The notes beneath the pieces were generated by a model, which saw only the letters and a program-made list of their open reading frames with translations, did not search any database and was not told where the DNA came from. This document shows, piece after piece, positions 27,662 through 37,449 of a stretch of DNA of 64,000 nucleotides. This DNA comes from Taibaiella soli (GTDB lineage Bacteria; Bacteroidota; Bacteroidia; Chitinophagales; Chitinophagaceae): NCBI RefSeq assembly GCF_003236175.1, contig NZ_QKTW01000016.1, positions 1 to 64,000 on the forward strand, in the 5' to 3' direction. The stretch's first letter is position 1, and each line of letters starts with the position of its first letter. The position numbers and the translations under genes were made by a program.

Positions 27662-29509
27662 CTATCCCAGCATATCATCCAGCTCTTCTTTACGCAGCAT
27701 CATAAACACCTTTTTGCCATCTGGTGTATATTCTGGCTGCGAACACGCGAAAAGCTCGTCTATGAGTGCCTGTTGACCCTCAGGCTGTTGAATGGCGTGC
27801 TTGTTTCTGGACAAACGGCGGGCCATTTGCATGAGAATACGTTCGGTGCGGGAAGCCACAGCATCGTGCGATTCATGCTTTAATTGGTCCAGTACTTCGT
27901 CGAGCACATTTTTCTCTTCGCCGGCAGGCAAATCAGTCGGAACACCCTGTACAACAAACGTATTTTGTCCGAAAGGAGAAATATCAAAACCAATGCGTGC
28001 GAGATCCGGCAATACTTCAGTCAGCAAAATGCAATCCTGTGGCGGCATTTCGTAAGATGCAGGGAAAAGCACCTGTTGAGAAGGCGTGTTACCGGCATTC
28101 CACTGTTGCAATAAACGCTCGAACCATATGCGTTCCTGCGCCCTGCGGATATGAATCAGCATCAGGCCCGAGCGAACTGTAGTAACCAGCATAGAGCCTT
28201 GTACCAGCAAATTATTTTGCCTCCCCGATGACGGCACGTTTTCGTTTTCCGGCAACAATGTAGCGGACTGCGACGGAATAGTTGTCCCCTGTGTTGCGCC
28301 GCCATCTGTGCCATTGCCCGGCTCTGCGATTTCATACAGTTCTTTCCAACGTTGCAGGCCTTCTTTGTGCTCTACAAAATGCGCCTGATTTTTCTGGGAA
28401 AATGTATTAAACAGATAGCTTTTTTGCGCATTGGCCATCGTCTGCTGCGTATGCGGCATTTGAATGGCTGGCAATTGCATTACTTCCGAATTCAACGTGA
28501 AATCAAGCGACGGCGCGATATTATAGCGGGCCAGGGCGTGTTTCGCCGTAGCATGCAAATATGCATACATCATCCGGTCATCGTCAAACTTTACTTCCTG
28601 TTTGGTTGGATGCACGTTCACATCTACACGCGAAGGATCCACATCCAGGAATAAAACATAAAACGGAAACGCTTCTTTTTCGATCAGTCCTTCATATGCC
28701 GTCATGATGGCGTGATTCAGGAAAGAACTTCTGATAAAGCGGTTATTAATAAAGAAAAACTGCATGCCGCGGGTGCGGGTAGCAGCTTCCGGCTTGCCAA
28801 TAAAACCGGAAATATTGATGAGTTCGGTATTTTCTTCTACCGGAACCATATTTTTCTCGAAAGAGTTGCCCAAAAGGCCAATGATGCGGGTTTTCAGATT
28901 GCCGGCTTCCAGATGGAATTGCTCCACATTGTTGTGCCACAAACGAAATGCGATCTTTGGATGGGCGAGTGCCACGCGGGTGAATTCGTCCAGTATATGA
29001 CGGAATTCAGTGGTATTGCTTTTTAAAAAATGACGACGGGCCGGAACGTTGTAAAACAGGTTTTTCACCATGATATTGGTGCCCGGCGCTGCTGCTGCCG
29101 GCTCCTGCAGTTTTACATCGGTTGCTTCTACGCAGATGCGCGTACCCACTTCGGCATCGTGTTGCCGCGTTTTCATTTCTACCTGCGCAACGGCAGCAAT
29201 AGAAGCCAGCGCTTCGCCGCGGAAACCCATTGTACGGATGGTAAAAAGATCGTCTATGTTGCGAATCTTAGAAGTGGCATGACGCTCAAAACTCATTCGG
29301 GCATCTGTCACCGACATACCTTTGCCATTATCGATCACCTGTACCAGCTCCTTACCAGCATCTCTGACTACCAGCTGAATTTCTGTAGCACCAGCATCAA
29401 CAGCGTTTTCCAGTAACTCTTTTACAGCCGACGCCGGCCGTTGAATTACTTCACCGGCAGCTATCTGGTTAGCAATATGGTCTGACAAGAGTTGGATTAC
29501 GTCTGGCAC
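27662..29509 (-). CDS. mutL: DNA mismatch repair protein MutL
   Basis: Mismatch repair coordinator with an N-terminal GHKL ATPase. Seen: LSDHIANQIAAGEVIQRPAS, VKELLENAVDAGATEIQ, the IDNGKGMSVTDARMSFERHATSKI motif and GFRGEALASIAAV. The C-terminal dimerisation domain is present, but the nuclease motif DQHAxxE is degraded to HIRRAQERIW (about residues 449-458), and the end (ACSQPEYTPDG) lacks the CPHGRP zinc motif. So the protein looks endonuclease-deficient, as in E. coli MutL, although MutH is not expected in Bacteroidota. The promoter element is at 29530. Confidence 0.93.
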   Translation of the reverse strand: MPDVIQLLSDHIANQIAAGEVIQRPASAVKELLENAVDAGATEIQLVVRDAGKELVQVIDNGKGMSVTDARMSFERHATSKIRNIDDLFTIRTMGFRGEALASIAAVAQVEMKTRQHDAEVGTRICVEATDVKLQEPAAAAPGTNIMVKNLFYNVPARRHFLKSNTTEFRHILDEFTRVALAHPKIAFRLWHNNVEQFHLEAGNLKTRIIGLLGNSFEKNMVPVEENTELINISGFIGKPEAATRTRGMQFFFINNRFIRSSFLNHAIMTAYEGLIEKEAFPFYVLFLDVDPSRVDVNVHPTKQEVKFDDDRMMYAYLHATAKHALARYNIAPSLDFTLNSEVMQLPAIQMPHTQQTMANAQKSYLFNTFSQKNQAHFVEHKEGLQRWKELYEIAEPGNGTDGGATQGTTIPSQSATLLPENENVPSSGRQNNLLVQGSMLVTTVRSGLMLIHIRRAQERIWFERLLQQWNAGNTPSQQVLFPASYEMPPQDCILLTEVLPDLARIGFDISPFGQNTFVVQGVPTDLPAGEEKNVLDEVLDQLKHESHDAVASRTERILMQMARRLSRNKHAIQQPEGQQALIDELFACSQPEYTPDGKKVFMMLRKEELDDMLG

Positions 29510-29529
29510 AGTGCAACTAAAAATTTGCG

Positions 29530-29537
29530 CAAAGTTA
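29530..29537 (-). promoter_or_regulatory. -7 promoter element of mutL
   Basis: On the minus strand TAACTTTG, matching TAnnTTTG, 21 nt upstream of the mutL start codon at 29509. Confidence 0.55.
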
Positions 29538-29607
29538 CATCTTTACGGGCAGGGTTTAAGCTTGTTATTTTACAATTTCTTCAAGCGAGTTTTTTCTTTT
29601 TGTGCAT

Positions 29608-31113
29608 TTATTGATTAAGGACTTCCGGCAGCGACAAAACCTGTAAACCTTTGTCAACTACACGATACAATTTGTCTGCATATATATCATTAGACTTTGC
29701 CGGTTCTGTTTGCAAAACTGCCTGACCATCTTTCAGGAAAAGTAACTGCCCGTCAAAATTATCCAGCACCTTCATATCGCGGTATTGTTGCTTATACAGC
29801 CAATACGCGGCAGGTTGCAAAGTCTGCAATAAATTTCCATTAACGCCATATACTCTTAGTGTACCTGCTTCATTATCCTGCAAAACAAAATCAGCAGCAT
29901 ATCGAGTAGCTAATGTCTGTATTTTCCCTTCCGCACCAATTACAAAAACGCGATTGGCAGATTCAACAACGGCTTCAGACGCCGGCGCATTTTTTCCATG
30001 AAAATAGATGGTCTGAAATTTTCCGTCTGCAAGATTTACATGAAAAAGGCTGCCATTATAAATCCAGCAATCATTGCCTTTTGTCCAATAAGAAGAAACA
30101 CTTTTTTTGCCGAGTGTATCAAAGAACAACGGGGCTCCGGAATTCCTGTTGTATGCCGCCAAAAAGGCCGTAGTGCCGGCATTTACATCCGTTTTATAAT
30201 TACCACCCACAGCGCCTCTGTTCAGTAAATACACGATATCTCCTTTTATGAAAATATGTGAACGGCTCATCATTTTTGTTTCGATTTCCTGCTCCCAAAC
30301 CACTTTACCAGTTGCTGCATTCCAAGCCATCAAACCGATCCAGTCGGCCAGATAAAACTGAGCCGTATCGTAACCGATATCAGAACTAATACTGGTTTTC
30401 AAAATAGATCCGCCCCTCATCACAACAGGCACTCCTGGCAACATATTCGTTTCGGCACCCATACCTGAGGAACCCGTTTTACTGGTGACCATTTCATAAT
30501 CCCAGCCTTTACCATTCTTTAGATTCAACACATGCAAACCAGAATAAGAAAAGGCAACGATGCTGTCATTGAGCACCTTTATACTTTCCGCTACATTTTT
30601 CTCCTGCGTTTTAATTGAATGCTGCCATAACTGGGCACCGGTAGTCAAATCAAAACCTGCTACACCGTCGTAACCAATATCATGCCTGTAGTCGGTGAAT
30701 AAGAACTTATCATGGTCCTACACCACTATTTCTTTACCATCTGCAAGGTTAAAAACCTTAGCGCCGCCATTATAAACGACTGTATTTTTCGTCTTCTGAA
30801 TATCGAAATCCCTTATCGGTGTCTCCCACTGAAACAGTCCCGTAGTGCAATTAAACAGCCCAAGTTTTCCACCACCTGCATATCTGCCATACCTGTTAAT
30901 TTCCCGCAACACTAATAAAGCAGTATTGTTCTCCGAATCAATATTTATTTGAAACACATCCATCGGCAAATCAAATTGCGTGGCATTTACAGGTTGGTTA
31001 CCGTAAGCACGTCCGGCAACGACTGTTTTTTGCGAAACACTATTTGCATCGTTGCGCGCTATGGCAATAAATGTTGCCCATACACTCAAGCACGTAAGAA
31101 GCGTTTTTTTCAT
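29608..31113 (-). pseudogene. secreted PQQ-like beta-propeller protein with in-frame TAG
   Basis: Third member of a tandem family, transcribed from 31113 (MKKTLLTCLSVWATFIAIA, signal peptide; an in-frame upstream ATG is at 31140). Reading proceeds to a single TAG at 30718-30720 after GGAKVFNLADGKEIVV, then continues in the same frame with DHDKFLFTDYRHDIGYDG and the whole C-terminal part to the stop at 29608. The two pieces align end-to-end with the intact paralogs (FCFLGYHNDIAYDG, LFMDYENNIGFGG), so one gene is split by one nonsense codon. It sits in a variable loop. Total length is about 500 codons, like the relatives. Pseudogene, sequencing error or read-through cannot be separated from sequence alone. 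Confidence 0.75.
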
Positions 31114-31163
31114 GGAACGTAATCCTTGTGGGTTGTACATTTTAAATTATCCTGGGTTCAACT

Positions 31164-32657
31164 CTAGTTTGCGAGCACTTCTGGCAAAGAAATTACCTGC
31201 AATCCCCTATCTACAACGCGATACAGTTTATCACCCAGAAACTGATCCATAATTGCGGGTTCTAAAGTCGCAATCTTTTGCCCGTTGCGCTCAACGGCGA
31301 GTGTATGGTTGATATGATAAAGGATACGACTATCGTTATAGCGTCTATCCAATGTCCAATAAGCATCAGGTCTCAACCGGGCTTTGACGTCGTTGTTATT
31401 GCCATACATTATAATTGCGCCGTTTGCATCCTGCACCGCAAATGAGCCAGGGAACTGCCTTTTCAGACTTACCATTTCGGATGCTCCGCGCTCAATAAAA
31501 AATTCTTCGGGATCAATCAGCCATTTAGTTTCAGTACCGCCGGTGATTTTCAAAGACAAATGTTTACCAGTGTTCAGATCAACTTTGCAAACACTTCCGT
31601 TATAGAGCAAACAAGTATCACCCTGAACAAGCACAGAGGAAATACCCGATTCGCCTAATTCTTCAAAAAACAATTTAGCGCCAGTCTGCTTATTATATGC
31701 GGCAATAAATGGCTGTCCCATTTCTTTGTTACCAAGATGACCTTTGTTGACCAGGTAGATGTTTTCACCTGCTATAAACAACTCAGAACTGCTTGTCTTT
31801 TTCGAAGGAAGTTCATTTTCCCACAGAACAGCGCCCGTATTGATATTCCAGCAAACTATGCTTTCCTTGTCAGCGAAATAAATATTTTGATTGTCAAAGA
31901 CGATATTTGATTTCATCCCTGTCTGAAAACGAACTGCAGGCACTACCGCAACCGGCGTCAGCAAACCGGTAGCAGCACCGATTCCAATACTGGCAGCTAT
32001 CGCCACACCCATACCTTTTGTGGTTTTCATCTTGTAATCCCAACCTTCACCGGTTTTTATATTGAGCACATGCATTCCGGCCCAGGAAAATGCAACCATA
32101 CTATCGTTGATCTGCCGAAGGCCATCAAAAGGCACATCCGAATTGCGGATAGAATGCTTCCAAATCTGTTTACCGGTTTTCAGATCAACGGCATTGACAC
32201 CGTCGTAGGCTATATCATTATGGTATCCGAGAAAACAGAAATTATTGAGCGATGCAGGCAGGCGCTTTTTATCGGCTACGTTGAAAATGGAAGTTCCTGC
32301 CTTACTTTGATAGAAAATCGTGTTGCGGGTGCGGTGTACTTCAGTTCCTTTTACTCCAAAATGCCAATCAAAATTTCCAGCTTCAAAATTGAGCAGTGAT
32401 AATTCTCCGTCTCCGTAAAACCTATTGTTTTCGTCCACATTTCTCAGCAAAAGCACTGCATTATTCTGCTCATTATCAATACCAATCCGGAATATCTCTG
32501 CCGGCAAACTATAGCAGGCCGCATGCAGCGGCACCTTATTTATATTGTAACCAATGATAGAGTCTCTTCGCTGCGTGGTAAAATTATCCGTCCGGGATTT
32601 TGCAGCTGCCGCAGCGCTCAGTGCCAGAAGGGAGGCAACAAAAAAGGGTTTAAGCAT
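31164..32657 (-). CDS. secreted PQQ-like beta-propeller repeat protein
   Basis: A 497-aa exported protein from the ATG at 32657 (MLKPFFVASLLALSAAAAA, signal peptide). The in-frame ATG at 32747 adds a non-signal-like lysine-rich stretch and would overlap the upstream gene end. Seen: repeated WD-like PQQ blades with motifs such as LKTGKQIWKHSI and WNINTGAVLWENELPS, a hydrophobic Gly/Ala-rich insert AASIGIGAATGLL, and a conserved C-terminal LYRVVDRGLQVISLPEVL that is shared with both paralogs. No enzymatic cofactor motif is evident. Role unknown; the fold is often a scaffold or assembly factor. Middle member of three tandem paralogs. Confidence 0.8.
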   Translation of the reverse strand: MLKPFFVASLLALSAAAAAKSRTDNFTTQRRDSIIGYNINKVPLHAACYSLPAEIFRIGIDNEQNNAVLLLRNVDENNRFYGDGELSLLNFEAGNFDWHFGVKGTEVHRTRNTIFYQSKAGTSIFNVADKKRLPASLNNFCFLGYHNDIAYDGVNAVDLKTGKQIWKHSIRNSDVPFDGLRQINDSMVAFSWAGMHVLNIKTGEGWDYKMKTTKGMGVAIAASIGIGAATGLLTPVAVVPAVRFQTGMKSNIVFDNQNIYFADKESIVCWNINTGAVLWENELPSKKTSSSELFIAGENIYLVNKGHLGNKEMGQPFIAAYNKQTGAKLFFEELGESGISSVLVQGDTCLLYNGSVCKVDLNTGKHLSLKITGGTETKWLIDPEEFFIERGASEMVSLKRQFPGSFAVQDANGAIIMYGNNNDVKARLRPDAYWTLDRRYNDSRILYHINHTLAVERNGQKIATLEPAIMDQFLGDKLYRVVDRGLQVISLPEVLAN

Positions 32658-32743
32658 GTTTAATCTATTTTCGGCGGCGAAGTTAAGGAACTTGAGGTTT
32701 TTGAATTTTGCACGGGAAGGCTTAATTATTGTCTCACTGTTTA

Positions 32744-34267
32744 TCAATCGGCAAAAACATCGGATAACGAAATCACCTGCACACTTTTGTCTGAAATGCG
32801 GTATAATTTATCGCCGATCAGGTTGTCATGAAATCCGGAAGGAAGTTTGAGCGTTATTTTTCCATCGCGTTCCAAAGCCGTTTCTCCCTTACCGTTCAAC
32901 AGTATATAATTGTCTTTATACCGTCCATTCACCAGCCATAAATTGTTCGATTTTAATACTTGTCTCAATTCAGCGTTTCTGCTGAAAACACAGATTTCAT
33001 TGTTTTCTGTGACCATAAAAAAATCTCCATGAAATACCGTTCCGGCGCTTGTGAGTCCTTTTATATTTTCGACCAGCAAAGTAGAGGGGTCTACAAACAA
33101 TCGTTTAGCCGTTACGTACTTATTGGCAATAAAATGCTGACTTTTTAATTCGCCCGTATTTAAATCTACTCGATGCAGATCCCCGTTGTATATCCAGCAG
33201 GTATCATTTTCTATTCTGTATGACATGATTCCCCCGGTACCCAACGTTTGAAAAAATGCTTCGTTGCCGGAATTTTTATCATAGGCTGCAATAAAAGGGG
33301 TTCCAATACTACCCTGATCAGCCAACCCTTTATTAATAATATAAATCGCCCCGTTTTTGATAAATATTTCAGAACCACTCATTTTCGATCTTGAAATTTT
33401 CTGGCGCCAGATTAATTCACCTGTTTTTACATCCCAGCAGAGCAGACCTAGTTTATCTGCAATGTAAATCAAGCCATTATCGCTGGCGATATTTGAGTTA
33501 AAACCCGTAAGACGGGGCGACCCAGGCCCCATACTAACCGGAGCAACTGCCATACCCTGGTATAACCCGCCAACCATCCCTGCGCCAATGAGCGTCCAAG
33601 TAGTTCCCGGATTGCCTTTGGTGGTGGAAAGTTTATAATCCCAGCCCTTGCCGGTGTATAAATTCATCACATGCAGCCCACCATAACAGAAAGCAACCAG
33701 GCTGTCATCAATATGATATAATTCACCCGGCAGTTCGCCATCTTCCGCGGTTACCGGATGTCGCCAGATGCACTTACCCGAAATCAGATCTACGCCATAT
33801 TCTCCACCAAAACCGATATTGTTTTCATAGTCCATGAAAAGATAAGGGCCGGGTACTTTTCTAATCTCCGAACCATCTGCCATACTAAATAATGAAGCTG
33901 TGGTTCCTTGCTTACAATAGATGGCGTCTTTTGACCGCCTAATATCTATCCCTTTTACCGTAAAATGCCAGCCGAAATTTCCCGTTTGAAAATTGAATGC
34001 AGATAATTCTCCGCGACCATACACGCCCCATTTCGGATCGATCTGTTTCAATAAGATCAGAGCCTGATTTTGGTCCGCATTCATACTTATCTGAAAAATC
34101 GGCGCTGAAAACTGATAGCAATTTCCCCGGATTGGTTCTTTACTGGCTGTATACCCGACTACAGAATCGGTATGAATCACAGTAAATGCTAGTTCCTTTT
34201 TTGTTTTAGCTGTCAGATTCTGGCAGACCAAAAGCGCTGCCACAAGTATTAAAAAGGGTCTGGACAT
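32744..34267 (-). CDS. secreted PQQ-like beta-propeller repeat protein
   Basis: First gene of the three-member tandem array, 507 aa with signal peptide MSRPFLILVAALLVCQNLTA. Blade motifs: LISGKCIWRHPVT, VKTGELIWRQKIS and VDLNTGELKSQ. The C-terminus LYRISDKSVQVISLSDVF is homologous to its neighbours. It carries a hydrophobic Gly/Met-rich insert near WTLIGAGMVGGLYQGMA in the middle, in the same place as the second paralog. Overall identity to the others is moderate, so the duplication is not recent. Function unknown. Confidence 0.8.
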   Translation of the reverse strand: MSRPFLILVAALLVCQNLTAKTKKELAFTVIHTDSVVGYTASKEPIRGNCYQFSAPIFQISMNADQNQALILLKQIDPKWGVYGRGELSAFNFQTGNFGWHFTVKGIDIRRSKDAIYCKQGTTASLFSMADGSEIRKVPGPYLFMDYENNIGFGGEYGVDLISGKCIWRHPVTAEDGELPGELYHIDDSLVAFCYGGLHVMNLYTGKGWDYKLSTTKGNPGTTWTLIGAGMVGGLYQGMAVAPVSMGPGSPRLTGFNSNIASDNGLIYIADKLGLLCWDVKTGELIWRQKISRSKMSGSEIFIKNGAIYIINKGLADQGSIGTPFIAAYDKNSGNEAFFQTLGTGGIMSYRIENDTCWIYNGDLHRVDLNTGELKSQHFIANKYVTAKRLFVDPSTLLVENIKGLTSAGTVFHGDFFMVTENNEICVFSRNAELRQVLKSNNLWLVNGRYKDNYILLNGKGETALERDGKITLKLPSGFHDNLIGDKLYRISDKSVQVISLSDVFAD

Positions 34268-34280
34268 TTTGGACTTTTAT

Positions 34281-34315
34281 ATAGTGGTAAAAATAAAAGA
34301 GAATTCTACCACTAT
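34281..34315. promoter_or_regulatory. 9-bp inverted repeat upstream of the beta-propeller array
   Basis: ATAGTGGTA (34281-34289) and TACCACTAT (34307-34315), exact inverse copies with a 17-nt AT-rich spacer, 13 nt before the start of the first propeller gene (minus strand). It may be an operator or a leader hairpin. Confidence 0.4.
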
Positions 34316-34408
34316 CAATAGCCAATTAATCTGGTTTTTGAATGACCGGATTCCGGTGCTTCTGGAAAAAACTTCAAAAAAGTTGAAAAAAATTTAACGC
34401 AAAACCCC

Positions 34409-34416
34409 TACCTTTG
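34409..34416 (+). promoter_or_regulatory. -7 promoter element of carB
   Basis: TACCTTTG matches TAnnTTTG. A TTG at 34383 lies upstream at a long spacing. The predicted start would lie near 34421. Confidence 0.55.
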
Positions 34417-34420
34417 CGCC

Positions 34421-34442
34421 TCGGGCGTTGAGCCCGATTTTT
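34421..34442 (+). promoter_or_regulatory. GC hairpin plus T-run in the carB leader
   Basis: TCGGGC (34421-34426), loop GTTGA, GCCCGA (34432-34437), then five T. It sits at the very 5' end of the predicted carB transcript, about 120 nt upstream of the start codon. It could be a 5' stabilising stem-loop or an early attenuator. Confidence 0.4.
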
Positions 34443-34539
34443 GTATCTACTCAGCGCGCCGAAGGTAAAAAGTGAGCTCTGTTTTCTGAACTGCTCCGTT
34501 TTGCTTCTTCATTGACTATTAATATTTAGTATACATAAT

Positions 34540-37383
34540 ATGCCGCGCGACAATTCCATTAAATCTGTACTCATTATCGGTTCTGGTCCAATTATCATCG
34601 GACAGGCTTGCGAATTTGACTACTCTGGCTCTCAGGCTGCCCGCAGTCTCAGGGAAGAAGGGATTAAAACGATCCTGATCAATTCCAACCCTGCCACGAT
34701 CATGACGGACCCGATCGTTGCCGATAAAGTTTATTTGCTGCCGTTGACTGTTGAAAGTATTGAACAGATACTGGAAGAAAACCAGATTGACGCAGTATTG
34801 CCTACCATGGGTGGACAGACTGCTCTCAACCTCGCTAAGGAATGTGACGAGGTGGGCGTTTGGGAAAAATACAACTGTCGACTGATCGGTGTAGACATTA
34901 AAGCAATTGACAAAGCGGAAGACCGCGAACTGTTCCGTCAGTGGATGATTGAACTGAACGTACCGGTAGCAACTGCAAGAACTGCCAACTCTTTGCTGGA
35001 AGGTAAAGAATTTGCGCAGGAAATCGGTCTGCCGCTCGTAATCCGCCCTTCATTTACACTGGGTGGTACCGGCGGTGGTTTCGTGATGTACAAAGAAGAA
35101 CTGGATGCTGCGCTGGAACGTGGTCTCACAGCTTCTCCGATTCACGAAGTACTGGTAGAAAAAGCGGTACTGGGCTGGAAAGAATTCGAACTGGAACTGC
35201 TGCGCGATGCTGCGGACAACGTGGTGATCATCTGTACGGTGGAAAACTTCGACCCAATGGGCATCCACACGGGTGACAGTATCACAGTAGCGCCGGCAAT
35301 GACGCTGAGTGATACAGCATTCCAGCTGATGCGTAACACTGCCATCATGATGATGCGCGACCTTGGTAACTTCTCCGGCGGCTGTAACGTGCAGTTTGCA
35401 CTGAATCCGGAAACAGAAGAAATCATCGCGATTGAAATCAACCCGCGCGTGAGCCGTTCTTCTGCACTGGCTTCTAAAGCAACTGGTTATCCGATTGCGA
35501 AAATCGCTGCAAAACTGGCCATTGGTTACAATCTGGATGAACTGAAAAATCCGATCATCCAGGAAACTTCAGCATACTTTGAGCCGGCGCTCGACTACGT
35601 AATCGTAAAAATGCCGCGCTGGAACTTCGATAAATTTAAAGGCGCCGACGATACACTCGGTCTGCAGATGAAATCAGTAGGTGAAGTAATGGCAATCGGC
35701 CGTACTTTCCCTGAGGCACTGCAGAAAGCATGTCAGAGCCTGGAAAATAACGCAACAGGGCTCACTTCTATCAGTCGCAGCCAAATGCGCCCTGAAGAAT
35801 TGATCAACTACCTGAAGCGCCCGACCTGGGATCGTATCTTCCGTATCAAGGAAGCAATGTCAGCAGGCATCTCTATTAAAACAATCCGCGAGGAAACTTT
35901 GATCGACCGCTGGTTCCTTTACCAGATTCAGGATATTGTAAGCCTGGAAAATAAGATCAGAGAGTACAAACACCTCGAAAAACTTCCGAAAGATCTGCTG
36001 GCACAGGCAAAACGCATGGGCTTCAGCGACGAGCAGATTGCATCTTTTGTAAAAGACTGCACTGCCGACGAAGTATATGAACACCGCAAAGCACTAGGTA
36101 TTACCCGCGTCTACAAAATGGTGGATACCTGCTCTGCAGAATTCGAAGCAAAAACGCCTTATTTCTACAGTACGTTTGAAGAAACTGCACTTTCTGAAGG
36201 CGTAATGCAAAATGAAAGCACGAAATCAGATAAAAAGAAAATCATCGTCCTCGGTTCCGGTCCAAACCGTATCGGTCAGGGTATCGAATTTGACTACTGC
36301 TGTACGCACGGTCTGATGGCGATCAAAGACTGCGGTTACGAAGCGATCATGGTAAACTGTAACCCGGAAACGGTTTCTACAGATTTTGATATCGCAGACA
36401 AACTGTACTTCGAACCAGTATACTGGGAACATCTTTGGGAGATCATTGAACACGAACAACCAGACGGCGTGATTGTACAGCTCGGCGGACAAACGGCGCT
36501 GAAACTGGCAAAACGCCTGAATGAAAAAGGCATCAAAATCATCGGTACCTCCTTCGATGACATGGATATCGCAGAAGACCGCGGTCGTTTCAGTGACTTG
36601 TTGAAAGAGCTGAACATTCCTTATCCAAATTACGGTACCGCCTACACAACCGACGAAGCAATTGAAGTTGCCAATCAGGTAGGTTACCCGGTACTGATCC
36701 GTCCTTCATACGTACTCGGTGGTCAGCGCATGCGCATCGTGATTAACGACGAAGAACTGGAAAAGAACGTAATCAATCTCCTGAACGATCTGCCAGGCAA
36801 TAAAATCCTGATCGACCACTTCCTTGATCGTTGTCAGGAAGCAGAAATCGATGCGATCTGCGACGGTGAAGAAGTGCATATCATGGGCATCATGGAGCAC
36901 ATTGAGCCAGCAGGTATTCACAGCGGCGACAGCCACTCCGTACTCCCTGTTTTCAACATGGGCCAGCTGGTAGTAAACGAAATGATTGATATCGCGAAGA
37001 AAATTGCACTGAAACTCCAGATCAAAGGTTTGATCAATATTCAGTACGCGATTAAAGACAACAAAGTGTATGTGATCGAAGCGAACCCACGCGCGAGCCG
37101 CACTACTCCGTTTATCGCAAAAGCTTACGGTGTTCCTTACCTCAACATTGCGACCAAAGTAATGATGGGCGAGAATAAGTTGAAAGATTTTACCATCGAG
37201 AAAAAACTGGAAGGTTACGCGGTGAAAGAACCTGTGTTCAGCTTCAATAAATTCCCGAATGTAAATAAAGAACTCGGACCAGAAATGAAGAGCACGGGCG
37301 AAGCGATCCGCTTCATCAAGAGCCTGCGCGATCCATGGTTCCGCACTTTATACAAAGAAAGAAGCATGCACCTCAGCAAATAA
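34540..37383 (+). CDS. carB: carbamoyl-phosphate synthase large subunit, no MGS domain
   Basis: Makes carbamoyl phosphate from ammonia (glutamine-derived), bicarbonate and two ATP for pyrimidines and arginine. Seen: two homologous ATP-grasp halves, first with [21 protein letters not shown] and second with [21 protein letters not shown], and [20 protein letters not shown] and [18 protein letters not shown] as the ATP-grasp signatures. The oligomerisation region lies between ([15 protein letters not shown]). The protein stops after 947 aa (MHLSK), whereas the E. coli subunit of ~1073 aa continues with a ~130-aa MGS-like allosteric domain. So the site for UMP/ornithine control is absent. carA is not in the window. 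Confidence 0.95.
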   Translation: MPRDNSIKSVLIIGSGPIIIGQACEFDYSGSQAARSLREEGIKTILINSNPATIMTDPIVADKVYLLPLTVESIEQILEENQIDAVLPTMGGQTALNLAKECDEVGVWEKYNCRLIGVDIKAIDKAEDRELFRQWMIELNVPVATARTANSLLEGKEFAQEIGLPLVIRPSFTLGGTGGGFVMYKEELDAALERGLTASPIHEVLVEKAVLGWKEFELELLRDAADNVVIICTVENFDPMGIHTGDSITVAPAMTLSDTAFQLMRNTAIMMMRDLGNFSGGCNVQFALNPETEEIIAIEINPRVSRSSALASKATGYPIAKIAAKLAIGYNLDELKNPIIQETSAYFEPALDYVIVKMPRWNFDKFKGADDTLGLQMKSVGEVMAIGRTFPEALQKACQSLENNATGLTSISRSQMRPEELINYLKRPTWDRIFRIKEAMSAGISIKTIREETLIDRWFLYQIQDIVSLENKIREYKHLEKLPKDLLAQAKRMGFSDEQIASFVKDCTADEVYEHRKALGITRVYKMVDTCSAEFEAKTPYFYSTFEETALSEGVMQNESTKSDKKKIIVLGSGPNRIGQGIEFDYCCTHGLMAIKDCGYEAIMVNCNPETVSTDFDIADKLYFEPVYWEHLWEIIEHEQPDGVIVQLGGQTALKLAKRLNEKGIKIIGTSFDDMDIAEDRGRFSDLLKELNIPYPNYGTAYTTDEAIEVANQVGYPVLIRPSYVLGGQRMRIVINDEELEKNVINLLNDLPGNKILIDHFLDRCQEAEIDAICDGEEVHIMGIMEHIEPAGIHSGDSHSVLPVFNMGQLVVNEMIDIAKKIALKLQIKGLINIQYAIKDNKVYVIEANPRASRTTPFIAKAYGVPYLNIATKVMMGENKLKDFTIEKKLEGYAVKEPVFSFNKFPNVNKELGPEMKSTGEAIRFIKSLRDPWFRTLYKERSMHLSK

Positions 37384-37413
37384 AAAGTTTCTTATATTTT
37401 ACTATCTTGTCTG

Positions 37414-37447
37414 TCGAAAGCCGCCCAATAAGCGGCTTTCGGCTTTT
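37414..37447 (+). terminator. rho-independent terminator of carB
   Basis: GAAAGCCGC pairs with GCGGCTTTC across CCAATAA-type loop, followed by a T-run. The start codon of the next gene (37450) comes 2 nt later. Confidence 0.8.
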
Positions 37448-37449
37448 TC

